Source: Blastococcus sp. HT6-4 (GTDB lineage Bacteria; Actinomycetota; Actinomycetes; Mycobacteriales; Geodermatophilaceae). From it: a DNA stretch of 64,000 nucleotides. Shown here one piece after another: positions 53,811-63,744 of this stretch (position 1 is its first letter; the number at the start of each line of letters is the position of its first letter). The translations under genes were made by a program, and so were the position numbers. Where the stretch lies: assembly GCF_039679125.1 (NCBI RefSeq), contig NZ_CP155551.1, forward strand, positions 2,232,001 through 2,296,000, read 5' to 3'. A model generated the notes under the pieces. It did no database searches. It was not told the DNA's origin and worked only from the letters and a program-made list of their open reading frames with translations.

Positions 53811-54980
53811 TCAGGCGCCCCAGCCGGCCTGCTGGCCGCCGACGCGCTCGCCTTCGATGCGTTCCTGGTAGCCGCTGCGGGCGAAGGCGGCGTAGGGGTC
53901 GGCGTCCAGCCCCTGCGACTCGCGGAACTCCCCAAGCAGCGGGCGGACGTCGGTGCTGAACGCATCCATCAGCACCGAGTGGGCGTCGAGGACCTCACCG
54001 CTGCGCTGGGCGGCCGCGAGCGCCTCCCGGTCGACCAACAGCGCCTTCGCCGTCGCCTCCTGCACGTTCATCACCGAGCGGATCTGCCCCGGGATCTTCT
54101 TCTCCAGGTTGTGGCACTGGTCGAGCATGAAGTTGACCCCCGACTCCGGCCGGTGCGCGCCCTGGGCGACGATCTCGTTCATGATCCGGAACAGCTGGAA
54201 CGGGTCCGCCGAGCCGACGATCAGGTCGTCGTCGGCGTAGTTGCGGGAGTTGAAGTCGAACGCGCCGAGCCGGCCGACCCGCAGCAGCTGCATCACGATG
54301 AACTCGATGTTCGTGCCCGGCGCGTGGTGGCCGGTGTCGAGCACCACGGTCGCCTGGTCCCCGAGGGCCATGCAGTGCAGCAGCGAGGTGCCCCAGTCGG
54401 GGATGTCCATCGCGTAGAAGTGCGGCTCGAAGAACTTGTACTCGAGCAGGATGCGGTGCTCCGCGTCGAGCATTGCGTAGATCTGCTGCAGCGAGTCGGC
54501 CAGCCGCTCCTGCCGGGAGCGCAGGTCGTCCTGGCCGGGGTAGTTGGTCCCGTCGGGCAGCCAGATCTTCAGGTCGGTGGACCCGGTCTGCCGCATGACC
54601 TCGATGCACTGCGCGTGGTGCGCGACCGCCCGGCGCCGGATCTCCGGGTCGGCGTGGGTGAGCGAGCCGAGCTTGTACTCGTCGTCCTGGAACAGGTTCG
54701 AGTTGATCGCGCCGATCTGCACGCCGAGGTCGCGGGCGTGCGCCGCCAGCTTTCCGTAGTCGTCGACGAGGTCCCACGGGATGTGCAGCGAGACCCGCGG
54801 TGCCACGCCGGTGTAGCGGTGCACCTGGGCGGCGTCCTCGAGCTTCTCGTAGGGGTCGCGGGCGACGCCCGGCTGGCCGAACACCTTGAACCGGGTGCCG
54901 GAGTTGCCGAACGCCCAGGAGGGCAGCTCGATGGTCTGGGTGGCCAGCGCCGCGAGGGCGCCGGTGCGGAGGTCGGTCAC
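53811..54980 (-). CDS. rhaI: L-rhamnose isomerase (actinobacterial/RhaI type)
   Basis: The 389-residue TIM-barrel enzyme is of the xylose-isomerase-like superfamily. Metal ligands fit LEYKFFEPHFY, VVLDTGHHAPG and FDFNSRNYADDD. It converts L-rhamnose to L-rhamnulose. GTG start overlaps the rhaM stop (GTGA). The bifunctional aldolase gene follows after 49 bases. Confidence 0.93.
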   Translation of the reverse strand: MTDLRTGALAALATQTIELPSWAFGNSGTRFKVFGQPGVARDPYEKLEDAAQVHRYTGVAPRVSLHIPWDLVDDYGKLAAHARDLGVQIGAINSNLFQDDEYKLGSLTHADPEIRRRAVAHHAQCIEVMRQTGSTDLKIWLPDGTNYPGQDDLRSRQERLADSLQQIYAMLDAEHRILLEYKFFEPHFYAMDIPDWGTSLLHCMALGDQATVVLDTGHHAPGTNIEFIVMQLLRVGRLGAFDFNSRNYADDDLIVGSADPFQLFRIMNEIVAQGAHRPESGVNFMLDQCHNLEKKIPGQIRSVMNVQEATAKALLVDREALAAAQRSGEVLDAHSVLMDAFSTDVRPLLGEFRESQGLDADPYAAFARSGYQERIEGERVGGQQAGWGA

Positions 54981-55360
54981 GGGCGGGCTCCGTTCGAGTG
55001 CGGGGGTGGTGCCTGCTCGATCGCCGCGAGCTGGGCGTCGAGGTCGAAGACGAGGTCGAGCTGCTGCTTGGCGCGGCCATCCGACGACTCGCCGCCGCCG
55101 GGGAGGTCGAAGAAGGGCGCCATCTCGGCTTCCCACCGGGCGCTCACCCCGGTGGCGTCCATGGCCGCCTGCGCGGCGGCGAGGTCGTCGGCGACGACGG
55201 TGCCGACGAGCAGGCCGTCCTCGCGCAGGAAGAGCTGGTAGTCGTGCCATCCGGCGTCGCGCAGCGCGTGCAGCATCTCCGGCCAGACGGCGGCGTGCCG
55301 TTCCCGGTACTCGGCCAGCCGGTCGGGCCGGACCTGGAGGGTGAAGCAGACGCGGGGCAC
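54977..55360 (-). CDS. rhaM: L-rhamnose mutarotase
   Basis: The 127-residue protein interconverts the alpha and beta anomers of L-rhamnose. RLAEYRERHAAVWPEML carries the family His and WHDYQLFLRED the conserved Tyr; ARWEAEMAPFFD ends the core. It is longer than the usual ~105 residues by a C-terminal tail. GTG start chosen for the AGGA site upstream; it stands between the binding-protein hairpin and rhaI. Confidence 0.92.
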   Translation of the reverse strand: MPRVCFTLQVRPDRLAEYRERHAAVWPEMLHALRDAGWHDYQLFLREDGLLVGTVVADDLAAAQAAMDATGVSARWEAEMAPFFDLPGGGESSDGRAKQQLDLVFDLDAQLAAIEQAPPPHSNGARP

Positions 55361-55397
55361 GGACGGGTTCCTCTCGGGTTCGGGCGCGTGGCCCGGG

Positions 55398-55437
55398 CCT
55401 GCCGCCGCCGGCCGGACGGGCGGCCGGCGGCGGCAGG
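55398..55437. terminator. strong hairpin between the binding-protein gene and rhaM
   Basis: A perfect 17-base-pair GC stem (55398-55414 with 55421-55437) closes the loop GACGGG. It lies 15 bases after the lipoprotein stop. It may partly terminate or stabilise the upstream mRNA, lowering expression of the enzymes relative to the transporter. Confidence 0.7.
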
Positions 55438-55452
55438 CGGGGTGGGACCGAC

Positions 55453-56541
55453 TCAGAAGTCGAACTCGCCGATGTTCTCGGCGGTGAAGACGGTGGGCTC
55501 GCCGAGGACGACGACCCCGCCCTCCTCGACGGTGTACTCGCCGAGCTCGCCGGCCTCGAAGGTCTCGCCCTCCTGGCCGGTGATCTGGCCGGCCGCCAGC
55601 GCGGCGCCGGCGTAGGAGGCCAGGTAGCCCAGCTCCTCCGGGTTCCACAGCGCGAACGCCTGGACGGTGCCGTCCTCGACGTACTCGCGCATCTGGTTCG
55701 GCGTGCCGAGCCCGGTCAGCGCGACCTCGCCCTTGTACTCGGAGCTGGACAGGTAGCGGGCCGCCGCGGCGATGCCGACCGTGGTCGGCGAGATGATGCC
55801 GTCGAGATCGGGGTAGGTGGCCAGGAGACCCTGGGTCTCCTGGAAGGACTTCTGGTCCTCGTCGTCGCCGTAGACGGTCGCCACGATCTCGATGCCGGGG
55901 TACTCCTCGGCGGCGTAGGACTCCATCATCTCGATCCAGGCGTTCTGGTTCGTGGCGTTGGCCGTCGCCGAGAGGAAGGCCACCTGGCCCTCGCCGCCGA
56001 TCTGCTCGGCGATCAGGTCGATCTGGGTCTGCGCGATGCCCTCGGCCGTCGCCTGGTTGATGAACAGGTCGCGGCACTCCGGGTCGGTGTCGGAGTCGAA
56101 GGTGACGACGCTGGCGCCGGCCGAGCGGGCCTGGTCGAGTGCCCCGCAGATCGCGTTCGGGTCGTTGGCCGAGGTCAGGATGACGTCGGCGCCCTGCTGG
56201 GTGAGCGTGTTGATGTAGCTCACCTGCGAGGACGCGCTCGCCTCCGACGGCCCGGTGACCGTGAGCTCGCCGTCGAACTCGGAGACGGCGGCCTCCGCAC
56301 CCTCGGCGGCGGTGTCGAAGTACGGGTTGTTGACCTGCTTGGGCAGGAAGGCGACGGCGAGGTCGGCCGGGATCTCGGCGTCCGGGTTTGCCTCGGCGGC
56401 CGCGCCGCCTCCACCGCCGGTGGTCTCCTCGTCGCCGCGGGTCGTGCCGCCGCAGGCGGCCGTCGCGAGGACGAGGGCGGCGACGGCGACACCCGTCATG
56501 CCGCCGCGCAGCGGCCGGCGGCTGGTCAGGAAGCTGGTCAT
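55453..56541 (-). CDS. rhaS: rhamnose ABC transporter solute-binding lipoprotein
   Basis: The 362-residue protein has a lipoprotein signal (LATAAC, Cys30) and the ribose-type periplasmic fold: AVAFLPKQVNNPYFDTAAEG, QGADVILTSANDPNAICGAL and ATVYGDDEDQKSFQETQGLL. It captures L-rhamnose outside the cell. GAGAGGG precedes the ATG. It lies after two permease genes and the ATPase gene in the operon. Confidence 0.92.
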   Translation of the reverse strand: MTSFLTSRRPLRGGMTGVAVAALVLATAACGGTTRGDEETTGGGGGAAAEANPDAEIPADLAVAFLPKQVNNPYFDTAAEGAEAAVSEFDGELTVTGPSEASASSQVSYINTLTQQGADVILTSANDPNAICGALDQARSAGASVVTFDSDTDPECRDLFINQATAEGIAQTQIDLIAEQIGGEGQVAFLSATANATNQNAWIEMMESYAAEEYPGIEIVATVYGDDEDQKSFQETQGLLATYPDLDGIISPTTVGIAAAARYLSSSEYKGEVALTGLGTPNQMREYVEDGTVQAFALWNPEELGYLASYAGAALAAGQITGQEGETFEAGELGEYTVEEGGVVVLGEPTVFTAENIGEFDF

Positions 56542-56629
56542 CGGTTCCCTCTCTGGAGTGCGCCGGCGCCGGAGCGGCCGGAGTCGGTGGGACGGACGGG
56601 CACCCGTCGGTGGGTGCACGGAGGTGGGG

Positions 56630-57661
56630 TCACGCGGATCGGCTCCGGGCGGCGGCACGCCGCCGGACCCACGCGGTGACCTGGGGGGCGACCACGGCGG
56701 CGATGAGCAGCACGCCGGTCACGATGTTGAGGACGTCGGCGGGCACGCTGGCCAGGCGCAGCGCGTTGCGCACCGCACCGAGCAGGAGGGCCCCGGCGAG
56801 GACGCCGACCATCCCGCCCCGGCCGCCGAAGATCGAGACCCCGCCCAGCAGGATGGCCGCGACGACCTGGAGCTCGAGCCCGGTGGCGTTGTCGGCCCGG
56901 GCGCTGCCGTAGCGAAGGGTCCAGTAGATGCCGCCGAGCGCGGCGATCACACCGGTGACGACGAACAGCCAGAACTTCGTGCGGGCCACGTCGATGCCGC
57001 TGAACCGGGCGGCGTCCTCGCTGTTGCCGATCGCGTACAGCGACCGCCCGATCGGGGTGGCGTGCAGGACCACGCCGAAGACGAGGACCAGCACCGCGAG
57101 CGGGACGACCGCCACGGGGATGCCGGTGTCACCGATCGTGCTGATCGCCCAGCTGGTCCACGCCCGGGGGAAATCGGCCACCGCCTGGTCACCGAGCACG
57201 ACGAACGCCAGGCCGCGGTACAGGGCGAGCGTGCCGATGGTGACCGCCAGCGACGGGAGGCCGAGCCGGGTGACCAGCAGGCCGTTGACCGCCCCCAGGA
57301 CGGCGCCCAGGAGCAGGCACAGCGGGACGATCAGCTCCAGCGGGAGGCCGGCGATCCACAGCTGGCCCATCACGGCGCCGGTCAGCCCGACCGTGCTGGC
57401 GACCGACAGGTCGATCTCGCCGGTGATGATCACCATCGTCAGCGGCAGCGCGATCAGCACGATCACGACCACGTCGAGCAGCAGGAACCCGGTGTTGCGG
57501 GCGGTCGCGAAACCCTCCACCGCGAGGGAGGCCACCAGCACGAAGGCGACCAGCACCAGGGTGATCACGCCGTCGCCGGTACCGAGCAGCCGCATCCGGT
57601 CCGACAGCGTCCGCGGCGGCGCCTGGTCCTCGGCGGGCGGGGCGATGGTCTCAATGGCCAC
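56630..57661 (-). CDS. rhamnose ABC transporter permease
   Basis: The 343-residue permease of the ribose/autoinducer-2 class has about ten membrane helices, with ITGEIDLSVAS and VAAILLGGVSIFGGRGG as family signatures. It forms the channel with the second permease, with which its start overlaps by 11 bases. Often called rhaQ or rhaP; I do not choose between them. Confidence 0.92.
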   Translation of the reverse strand: MAIETIAPPAEDQAPPRTLSDRMRLLGTGDGVITLVLVAFVLVASLAVEGFATARNTGFLLLDVVVIVLIALPLTMVIITGEIDLSVASTVGLTGAVMGQLWIAGLPLELIVPLCLLLGAVLGAVNGLLVTRLGLPSLAVTIGTLALYRGLAFVVLGDQAVADFPRAWTSWAISTIGDTGIPVAVVPLAVLVLVFGVVLHATPIGRSLYAIGNSEDAARFSGIDVARTKFWLFVVTGVIAALGGIYWTLRYGSARADNATGLELQVVAAILLGGVSIFGGRGGMVGVLAGALLLGAVRNALRLASVPADVLNIVTGVLLIAAVVAPQVTAWVRRRAAARSRSA

Positions 57662-58715
57662 GGGAGCTCCTCCTCCGCAGGCGGCCGGCCAGGCGCAGCG
57701 CGAGCACCCGGTCCAGCGCGATGGCGGCGATGATCAGGGCGCCGACGGCGGCGTTGCGCCAGAACGGGTCGATGCCGAGCTGCGGCAGGGCGGTGCCGAT
57801 GGTGGTCAGCAGCAGGGCGCCGAGCGCCGCGCCGACGACCGAGCCGCTCCCGCCGAAGATGGCCACGCCCCCGACGACCGCGGCGGCGACGACGGTCAGC
57901 TCGTACCCGCTGCCGGCGGTCGCGTCCAGCGTCTGGAAGCGGGCCGCGTACAGCACCCCGGCCAGCCCGGCCAGCGCCCCGTTGACCACGAAGGCGGTCA
58001 GCACGCGCCGGCCGACCGGGATGCCGGAGAGCCGCGCGGCCTCCGGGTCGGAGCCGATGCCGTACATCTCCCGGCCGCTGCGGTAGCTGCGCAGGTAGTA
58101 GCCCACGACGAGGACCACCAGGACGGCGACGAGGAAGAGCACGGGGATGCCGAGCAGCCGGGCGGTGCCCAGGGACTTGAACCCGGTGGGCAGGTCGGCG
58201 GCGTTGATCTGCAACCGGCCGCTGGTGCTGGCCCACAGCGCGTCGAGACCCCGGAAGACGTACAGCGTGCCCAGGGTGACCACCAGCGAGGGCACCTTGG
58301 CGACGGCGACGATCACGCCGTTGACCAGGCCGGCGACGGCGCCGACCGCCATGCCGACGAGGAGTGCCAGCAGGACCGGTGTACCCGGCTGGGTGGCCAG
58401 CAGCGTCCCGGTCGCGTAGGCCGACAGGCCGAGGGTCGAGCCGACGGACAGGTCGACGTTGCGGGTGATGATCACCATCGTCTGGCCCGCCGCCAGCACG
58501 GTCAGGATCGACGCGGAGAGCAGCAGGTCCCGGATGTTCTGCTGGGACAGGAACCGCGGCTGGACGACCACCGTCACGACGACGAGCAGCAGCAGCGCGG
58601 CGAGGATGCCGAACTCGCGGACGGCGAACAGCCGCTGCACCAGGGAAGCGCCGCCGGTGCCGCGGCCGGAGGTCTCCTCCGAGGCGGCGGGCGGCCGGGT
58701 CACCGCGGTGCTCAC
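57651..58715 (-). CDS. rhamnose ABC transporter permease
   Basis: The 354-residue partner permease has [17 protein letters not shown] and [19 protein letters not shown], as in the other copy, and about ten membrane helices. The GTG at 58715 overlaps the ATPase stop (GTGA); a second GTG at 58697 is possible. Confidence 0.92.
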   Translation of the reverse strand: MSTAVTRPPAASEETSGRGTGGASLVQRLFAVREFGILAALLLLVVVTVVVQPRFLSQQNIRDLLLSASILTVLAAGQTMVIITRNVDLSVGSTLGLSAYATGTLLATQPGTPVLLALLVGMAVGAVAGLVNGVIVAVAKVPSLVVTLGTLYVFRGLDALWASTSGRLQINAADLPTGFKSLGTARLLGIPVLFLVAVLVVLVVGYYLRSYRSGREMYGIGSDPEAARLSGIPVGRRVLTAFVVNGALAGLAGVLYAARFQTLDATAGSGYELTVVAAAVVGGVAIFGGSGSVVGAALGALLLTTIGTALPQLGIDPFWRNAAVGALIIAAIALDRVLALRLAGRLRRRSSRGH

Positions 58716-60250
58716 GAACCCACCGCCGTCCGGGTCGCCTGGCCGGTGGCCGCGAGCATCACGTTGCTCTCGTCGGCCCGGGCGCGGGGGATGTCGTCGA
58801 CCAGCCGGCCCTCGTGCATGACGAGGACGCGGTCGGCCATGCCCAGCACCTCCGGGAGCTCGCTGGAGACCATGACCACCGCCAGGCCCTCGGCGGCGAG
58901 CTGGGACATCAGCCGGTGCACCTCGGACTTGGTGCCGACGTCGATGCCGCGGGTGGGCTCGTCGACGATCAGCACCTTCGGCCCGGTGGACAGCCACTTG
59001 GCCAGCACGACCTTCTGCTGGTTGCCGCCCGACAGGGTGGAGACCGGGTCGCTGAGCCTGCCGGCCTTGACCTGCATCCGCCGGGTCCAGTCCGCCGCGG
59101 TGTCCCGCTCGCGCCGGGCGGACAGCCAGCCCAGCCGCGACAGCGCCCACCGGCGGGTGAGCGTGGTGTTGCGCTCGACGGAGAGCTCCATGACCAGGCC
59201 CTGCTGACGGCGGTCCTCGGGCACCAGCGCGACGCCGGCGGCCATGGCGGCCGCGGGGCTGCCCCGGCGCAGCTCCTGGCCGGCGACCCGCACGCTGCCG
59301 GCGTCGTAGGGGTCGACGCCGAAGACGGCGCGCACGACCTCGCTGCGTCCGGCCCCGACCAGACCCGCCAGCGCGACGATCTCACCGGCGCGCACGTCGA
59401 AGGAGACGTCGGTGAAGACCCCTTCCCGGGTCAGCCCGCGGATCTCGAGCAGCACCTCACCGGGCTCGACGTCCTGCTTCGGGAAGAGGGTCGCGACCTC
59501 GCGGCCCACCATCGCGTGCACGACCCGGTCGACGGTCAGCTCCGAGGTGGGAGCGGTGGAGACCCACTCGCCGTCGCGCATGACGGTGATCCGGTCGCAG
59601 AGGTCGAACACCTCGTCGAACCGGTGGGAGATGAACAGCACGGCGGCACCGGCCTCCCGCAGGGCCCGGGCGACGGCGAACAGCCGCTCGACCTCCACGC
59701 CGGACAGCGCGGCGGTCGGCTCGTCCATGACCAGCACCCGCGCGTCGAACGACAACGCCTTGGCGATCTCGACCATCTGCTGGTCGGCGATCGAGAGGCC
59801 CCGCGCGGGTCGGTCGGGGTCCATGTCGACGCCGAGGCGGTCGAACAGCTCCCGGCACTGGGCGGCCATCGCCGAGCGGTCGATGCGCCGGCCGGAGGTC
59901 AGCGGCTGCCGCCCCATGAAGATGTTCTCCGCGACCGAGAGGTCGGGGAACAGGGTGGGCTCCTGGTAGATCACCGCGATGCCCGCGGCCCGCGCCGTCG
60001 CCGGGCTGTCCAGGCGGGTCGGCTCCCCGTCCAGGAGGACCCGTCCGCCGTCGGGGGCGTGCACCCCGGCGAGGATCTTCACCAGCGTCGACTTGCCCGC
60101 GCCGTTCTCGCCGACCAGGGCGTGCGCCTCACCGGCGCGCAGCTCCAGCCGGGCGCCGCGGAGCGCGGCGACCGCCCCGAAGGACTTGCTCACGTCCTCC
60201 AGCGCGAGGACGACGGCGCCGGTCGCCGCCGGCTCCCTCGTGTGGTCCAC
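58712..60250 (-). CDS. rhaT: rhamnose ABC transporter ATPase with two nucleotide domains
   Basis: The 512-residue ATPase has two fused domains as in RbsA. The first has Walker [10 protein letters not shown] and Walker [13 protein letters not shown]. The second has a variant loop GLVGAGRSE, signature LSGGNQQK and [12 protein letters not shown]. It powers rhamnose uptake. I start it at the GTG at 60250, which has GGAGG eight bases upstream. The longer frame to 60316 would translate through the LacI operator. First gene of the rhamnose operon. Confidence 0.93.
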   Translation of the reverse strand: MDHTREPAATGAVVLALEDVSKSFGAVAALRGARLELRAGEAHALVGENGAGKSTLVKILAGVHAPDGGRVLLDGEPTRLDSPATARAAGIAVIYQEPTLFPDLSVAENIFMGRQPLTSGRRIDRSAMAAQCRELFDRLGVDMDPDRPARGLSIADQQMVEIAKALSFDARVLVMDEPTAALSGVEVERLFAVARALREAGAAVLFISHRFDEVFDLCDRITVMRDGEWVSTAPTSELTVDRVVHAMVGREVATLFPKQDVEPGEVLLEIRGLTREGVFTDVSFDVRAGEIVALAGLVGAGRSEVVRAVFGVDPYDAGSVRVAGQELRRGSPAAAMAAGVALVPEDRRQQGLVMELSVERNTTLTRRWALSRLGWLSARRERDTAADWTRRMQVKAGRLSDPVSTLSGGNQQKVVLAKWLSTGPKVLIVDEPTRGIDVGTKSEVHRLMSQLAAEGLAVVMVSSELPEVLGMADRVLVMHEGRLVDDIPRARADESNVMLAATGQATRTAVGS

Positions 60251-60281
60251 AGTGACCGCCTCCGTGTCCGTGTCGCCGCGC

Positions 60282-60295
60282 ATGAATCGTTTCAT
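60282..60295. promoter_or_regulatory. LacI-type operator O1
   Basis: ATGAATCGTTTCAT is palindromic apart from one central pair. It lies just downstream of the predicted start of transcription of the rhamnose operon, a position that would block RNA polymerase. Confidence 0.65.
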
Positions 60296-60311
60296 CCGGG
60301 GTGTGACGGCC

Positions 60312-60341
60312 ACCATAGGAACACCCCGAAAGGCGTGTCAA
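60312..60341 (-). promoter_or_regulatory. sigma70-type promoter of the rhamnose operon
   Basis: On the minus strand TTGACA (60341-60336) is followed after 18 bases by TATGGT (60317-60312). Transcription would begin near 60305, just before operator O1. Confidence 0.65.
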
Positions 60342-60393
60342 CCACCACTCCGTACGGCGTGACCGCAGTGTGATCCGGGCGGGCGAGCCGCGG

Positions 60394-60423
60394 TTGACAC
60401 GTTTCAGGCGGTGGCCGCATCAT
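60394..60423 (+). promoter_or_regulatory. promoter of the LacI gene with operator O2
   Basis: TTGACA at 60394-60399 is followed after 18 bases by CATCAT (60418-60423). TGACACGTTTCA (60395-60406), a LacI-type near-palindrome, covers the -35 element, consistent with autorepression of the regulator and lut genes. Confidence 0.6.
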
Positions 60424-60476
60424 GGCCGGCACCGGGCCTCGGGCGAGGTCCGTCGACACGCGTCCGAGGAGGACCA

Positions 60477-61517
60477 CTGACCGCCAGCATCCGGGACGTC
60501 GCCGGCCGGGCAGGCGTCTCGGTGGGTACGGTCAGCAACGTCCTCAACCGGCCGGACATGGTCAGCGCCGCGACGCGCGAGCGCGTGCTCACCGCGATCG
60601 CCGAGCTGGGCTTCGTCCGCAACGAGTCCGCCCGCCAGCTGCGGGCCGGCCACAGCCGCACGATCGGGCTGGTCGTCCTCGACATCGCCAACCCCTTCTT
60701 CACCGACGTCGCCCGCGGGGTCGAGGAGATCGCCAACGCCCAGGGGCTGGCGGTGATCCTGTGCAACTCCGACGACCTGCCGGCCAAGGAGTCGGCGCAC
60801 CTCGAGGTCCTCGCCGAGCAGCGCGTGCAGGGAGTGCTCATCACGCCGACCGCCGAGTTGAGCCCCGGCCTGGACACGCTGCGCAACCGCGGGGTCCCCG
60901 TGGTGCTCCTCGACCGGCGGGCCCCGGGGCCCGACCAGTGCGCCGTCGCCGTCGACGACGTCCACGGCGGGCGGCTGGCCGCCGACCACCTGCTCGAGCG
61001 GGGCCACCGGCGGATCGCCTTCGTCGGGGGCGCGTCGGGCCTCCCGCAGATCCAGGAACGGCACCACGGGGTGGAGGAGGCCGTCCTCGACGCCTGCGGC
61101 TCCGACGACGCCCTCACCGTCTTCTCCCCCGCGAAGCTCACCGTGGCCGCCGGGCGCGAGGCGGCCGAGGCGATCATCGGCATGCCGGCCGCCCGCCGCC
61201 CGACCGCGGCGATCTGCGCCAACGACCTGCTGGCGCTCGGCATGCTGCAGGAGATGGTCCGCCACGGGGTGCGGGTCTCCGACGAGTTCGCCATCGTGGG
61301 CTACGACGACATCGACTTCGCCGCGGCCGCCGCCGTCCCGCTCTCGTCGGTGCGCAAGCCGCGGCAGGAGCTGGGGCGCCGCGCGGCGGAGCTGCTGCTG
61401 GACGAGGCGCGCAACCGCGAGCACCTGCACGAGCAGCAGCTGTTCGAGCCAACCCTCGTCGTCCGCGAGTCCAGCATGGCGCGCCGCCCGGCGGGCGCGC
61501 GGAAGGGAATCGCGTGA
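60477..61517 (+). CDS. LacI-family regulator of rhamnose utilisation
   Basis: The 346-residue protein begins with the LacI DNA-binding domain (SIRDVAGRAGVSVGTVSNVLNRP), followed by the hinge and a ribose-type effector domain (TIGLVVLDIANPFFTDVARG, IVGYDDIDFAAAA). GAGGAGG sits four bases before a CTG at 60477, which fits the domain start exactly. No ATG, GTG or TTG is nearby; the only in-frame alternative is a GTG at 60411 that gives 22 extra residues and has no ribosome site. A CTG start is therefore proposed. It is divergent from the rhamnose operon and overlaps lutA (GTGA). Confidence 0.9.
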   Translation: MTASIRDVAGRAGVSVGTVSNVLNRPDMVSAATRERVLTAIAELGFVRNESARQLRAGHSRTIGLVVLDIANPFFTDVARGVEEIANAQGLAVILCNSDDLPAKESAHLEVLAEQRVQGVLITPTAELSPGLDTLRNRGVPVVLLDRRAPGPDQCAVAVDDVHGGRLAADHLLERGHRRIAFVGGASGLPQIQERHHGVEEAVLDACGSDDALTVFSPAKLTVAAGREAAEAIIGMPAARRPTAAICANDLLALGMLQEMVRHGVRVSDEFAIVGYDDIDFAAAAAVPLSSVRKPRQELGRRAAELLLDEARNREHLHEQQLFEPTLVVRESSMARRPAGARKGIA

Positions 61518-62287
61518 GGGTCGCCCTCTTCGCCACCTGCCTGGTCGACACGATGGTGCCGCAGGTCGCCCGCGCCACGGCGGTGCTGCTGCAGCGGCTC
61601 GGCCACGAGGTGGTCGTGCCCCCGGGCCAGAGCTGCTGCGGGCAGATGCACGTGAACACCGGCTACCGGCGGGAGGCGGTGCCCGTCGTCGCCAACCACG
61701 TGCGCGCGTTCGCCGGCGCGGAGGCGATCGTCGCGCCGTCGGGCTCCTGCGTCGCCTCGATCCACCACCAGCAGGCGGCCGTCGCCCGCCGGGCCGGCGA
61801 GCACGCCCTGGCCGACGAGGCCGCCGCGCTCGCCGAGCGCACCTACGAGCTCTCCCAGTTCCTGGTCGACGTCCTGGGCGTCACCGACGTGGGCGCGTAC
61901 TACCCGCACCGGGTCACCTACCACCCGACGTGCCACTCGCTGCGCATGCTGAAGGTGGGCGACCGGCCGCTCCGGCTGCTCCGCGCCGTCCGCGGGCTCG
62001 ACCTGGTGGAGCTGCCCGCCGCCGACCAGTGCTGCGGGTTCGGCGGCACGTTCGCGGTGAAGAACGCGGAGACCTCCACGGCGATGCTCACCGACAAGAT
62101 GGCCAACGTGCTCTCGACGCACGCCGAGGTCTGCACCGCCGGCGACGCCTCCTGCCTGATGCACATCGGCGGCGGACTGTCCCGGCTGCGCTCGGGCACC
62201 CGCACCGTGCACCTCGCCGAGATCCTCGCCTCGACGGAGGACGCCGTGAGCCCGCACCAGGCAACCACCCCGGCGGTGTCCGCATGA
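61514..62287 (+). CDS. lutA: L-lactate utilisation protein LutA
   Basis: The 257-residue protein has two CCG domains with SCCGQMH and QCCGFGG plus single Cys residues, which hold an iron-sulfur-type cofactor. With LutB and LutC it oxidises L-lactate to pyruvate. GTG start overlaps the LacI stop and its own stop overlaps lutB (ATGA). Co-transcription with the rhamnose regulator ties lactate oxidation to lactaldehyde made from rhamnose. Confidence 0.94.
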   Translation: MRVALFATCLVDTMVPQVARATAVLLQRLGHEVVVPPGQSCCGQMHVNTGYRREAVPVVANHVRAFAGAEAIVAPSGSCVASIHHQQAAVARRAGEHALADEAAALAERTYELSQFLVDVLGVTDVGAYYPHRVTYHPTCHSLRMLKVGDRPLRLLRAVRGLDLVELPAADQCCGFGGTFAVKNAETSTAMLTDKMANVLSTHAEVCTAGDASCLMHIGGGLSRLRSGTRTVHLAEILASTEDAVSPHQATTPAVSA

Positions 62288-63744
62288 CCGCCGTCTTCCT
62301 CGGCATCCCGACCGCTCCCCCGGGCGTCGGCCACCTGCGCGGCGACCGGTCGTTCCCCGACGCCGCCCGCGACTCGCTGCGCGACGGGCAGCTGCGGGCC
62401 AACCTCGGCCACGCCACGGCGACGATCCGGGGCAAGCGGGCCGCCGTCGTCGGCGAAGTGCCCGACTGGGCGGAGCTCCGCGAGGCCGGCCGTGCCATCA
62501 AGGCGGCCACGATGGCTCGGCTGGACGAGCACCTGATCGCCCTCGAGGAGCAGGTCACCGCCCGCGGCGGAACGGTGCACTGGGCCCGGGACGCCACCGA
62601 GGCCAACGCGATCGTGACCCGGCTCGTGCAGGCGACCGGCGCCGACGAGGTGGTCAAGGTCAAGTCGATGGCCACCCAGGAGATCGGGCTCAACGAGGCG
62701 CTCGAGGCGGCCGGCATCGCGGCCCACGAGACCGACCTGGCCGAGCTGATCGTCCAGCTGGGCGAGGACACGCCGTCGCACATCCTGGTGCCGGCGATCC
62801 ACAAGAACCGGGCCGAGATCCGCGAGATCTTCCTGCGCACCATGCCGGGCGTCGACCCGGAGCTCCCCGACGACCCGCGCCGGCTCGCCATGGCCGCCCG
62901 GGCGCACCTGCGCGAGCGGTTCCTCCGGGCGCGGGTGGCGATCAGCGGCGCGAACTTCGCCGTCGCCGAGACCGGCACGCTCGCCGTCGTGGAGTCCGAG
63001 GGCAACGGCCGGATGTGCCTGACGCTGCCGCAGACCCTCATCACGGTCATGGGCATCGAGAAGGTGGTGCCGACCTGGCGCGACCTCGAGGTGTACCTGC
63101 AGCTGCTCCCCCGCTCCTCCACCGGAGAGCGGATGAACCCCTACACCTCGCTGTGGGCCGGCGTCACGCCCGGCGACGGGCCACAGGACTTCCACCTGGT
63201 CCTGGTCGACAACGGGCGGACGGCGGTGCTCGCCGACGAGGTGGGTCGCGAGGCGCTGCACTGCATCCGCTGCTCGGCCTGCCTCAACGTCTGCCCGGTG
63301 TACGAGCGCGCGGGCGGGCACGCGTACGGCTCGGTCTACCCCGGGCCGATCGGCGCCGTGCTGTCGCCGCAGCTGACCGGGGTCGAGGACAACGCCTCGC
63401 TGCCGTACGCGTCGTCGCTGTGCGGCGCCTGCTACGACGTCTGCCCGGTGGCGATCGACATCCCGTCGATCCTGGTGCACCTGCGCGCCGAGCACGTCGA
63501 GGCCCAGACCCGGACGACGCCCGAGGCGCTGGCGTTCCGGGCGCTGTCGACGGCCATGTCGCATCCCCGGCTGTGGCGGCTGGCCCAGCGGGCCGCAGGC
63601 CTGGGCCGGTTCCTCGCGCGTGGGCGACCGACCCTCCCCGCCACGCTGCCCCCGCCGGCGTCGAGGTGGACCCGGTCGCGCGACCTGCCCACGCCACCGG
63701 CGGAGACCTTCACGCAGGCCTGGGCCCGGGAGCACGGCGGATGA
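62284..63744 (+). CDS. lutB: L-lactate utilisation iron-sulfur protein LutB
   Basis: The 486-residue protein has the LUD domain (VKVKSMATQEIGLNEALEAAG, SGANFAVAETGTLAVVESEG) followed by two 4Fe-4S sets, CIRCSACLNVCP and CGACYDVCP. It passes electrons from lactate oxidation. The C-terminal ~70 residues are basic and proline-rich. ATGA overlaps on both sides. Confidence 0.95.
   Translation: MTAVFLGIPTAPPGVGHLRGDRSFPDAARDSLRDGQLRANLGHATATIRGKRAAVVGEVPDWAELREAGRAIKAATMARLDEHLIALEEQVTARGGTVHWARDATEANAIVTRLVQATGADEVVKVKSMATQEIGLNEALEAAGIAAHETDLAELIVQLGEDTPSHILVPAIHKNRAEIREIFLRTMPGVDPELPDDPRRLAMAARAHLRERFLRARVAISGANFAVAETGTLAVVESEGNGRMCLTLPQTLITVMGIEKVVPTWRDLEVYLQLLPRSSTGERMNPYTSLWAGVTPGDGPQDFHLVLVDNGRTAVLADEVGREALHCIRCSACLNVCPVYERAGGHAYGSVYPGPIGAVLSPQLTGVEDNASLPYASSLCGACYDVCPVAIDIPSILVHLRAEHVEAQTRTTPEALAFRALSTAMSHPRLWRLAQRAAGLGRFLARGRPTLPATLPPPASRWTRSRDLPTPPAETFTQAWAREHGG

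Noticed and set aside
60251..60316. Extended N-terminus of the rhamnose ATPase
   Set aside because: It would translate the LacI operator; GGAGG is spaced correctly for the GTG at 60250.
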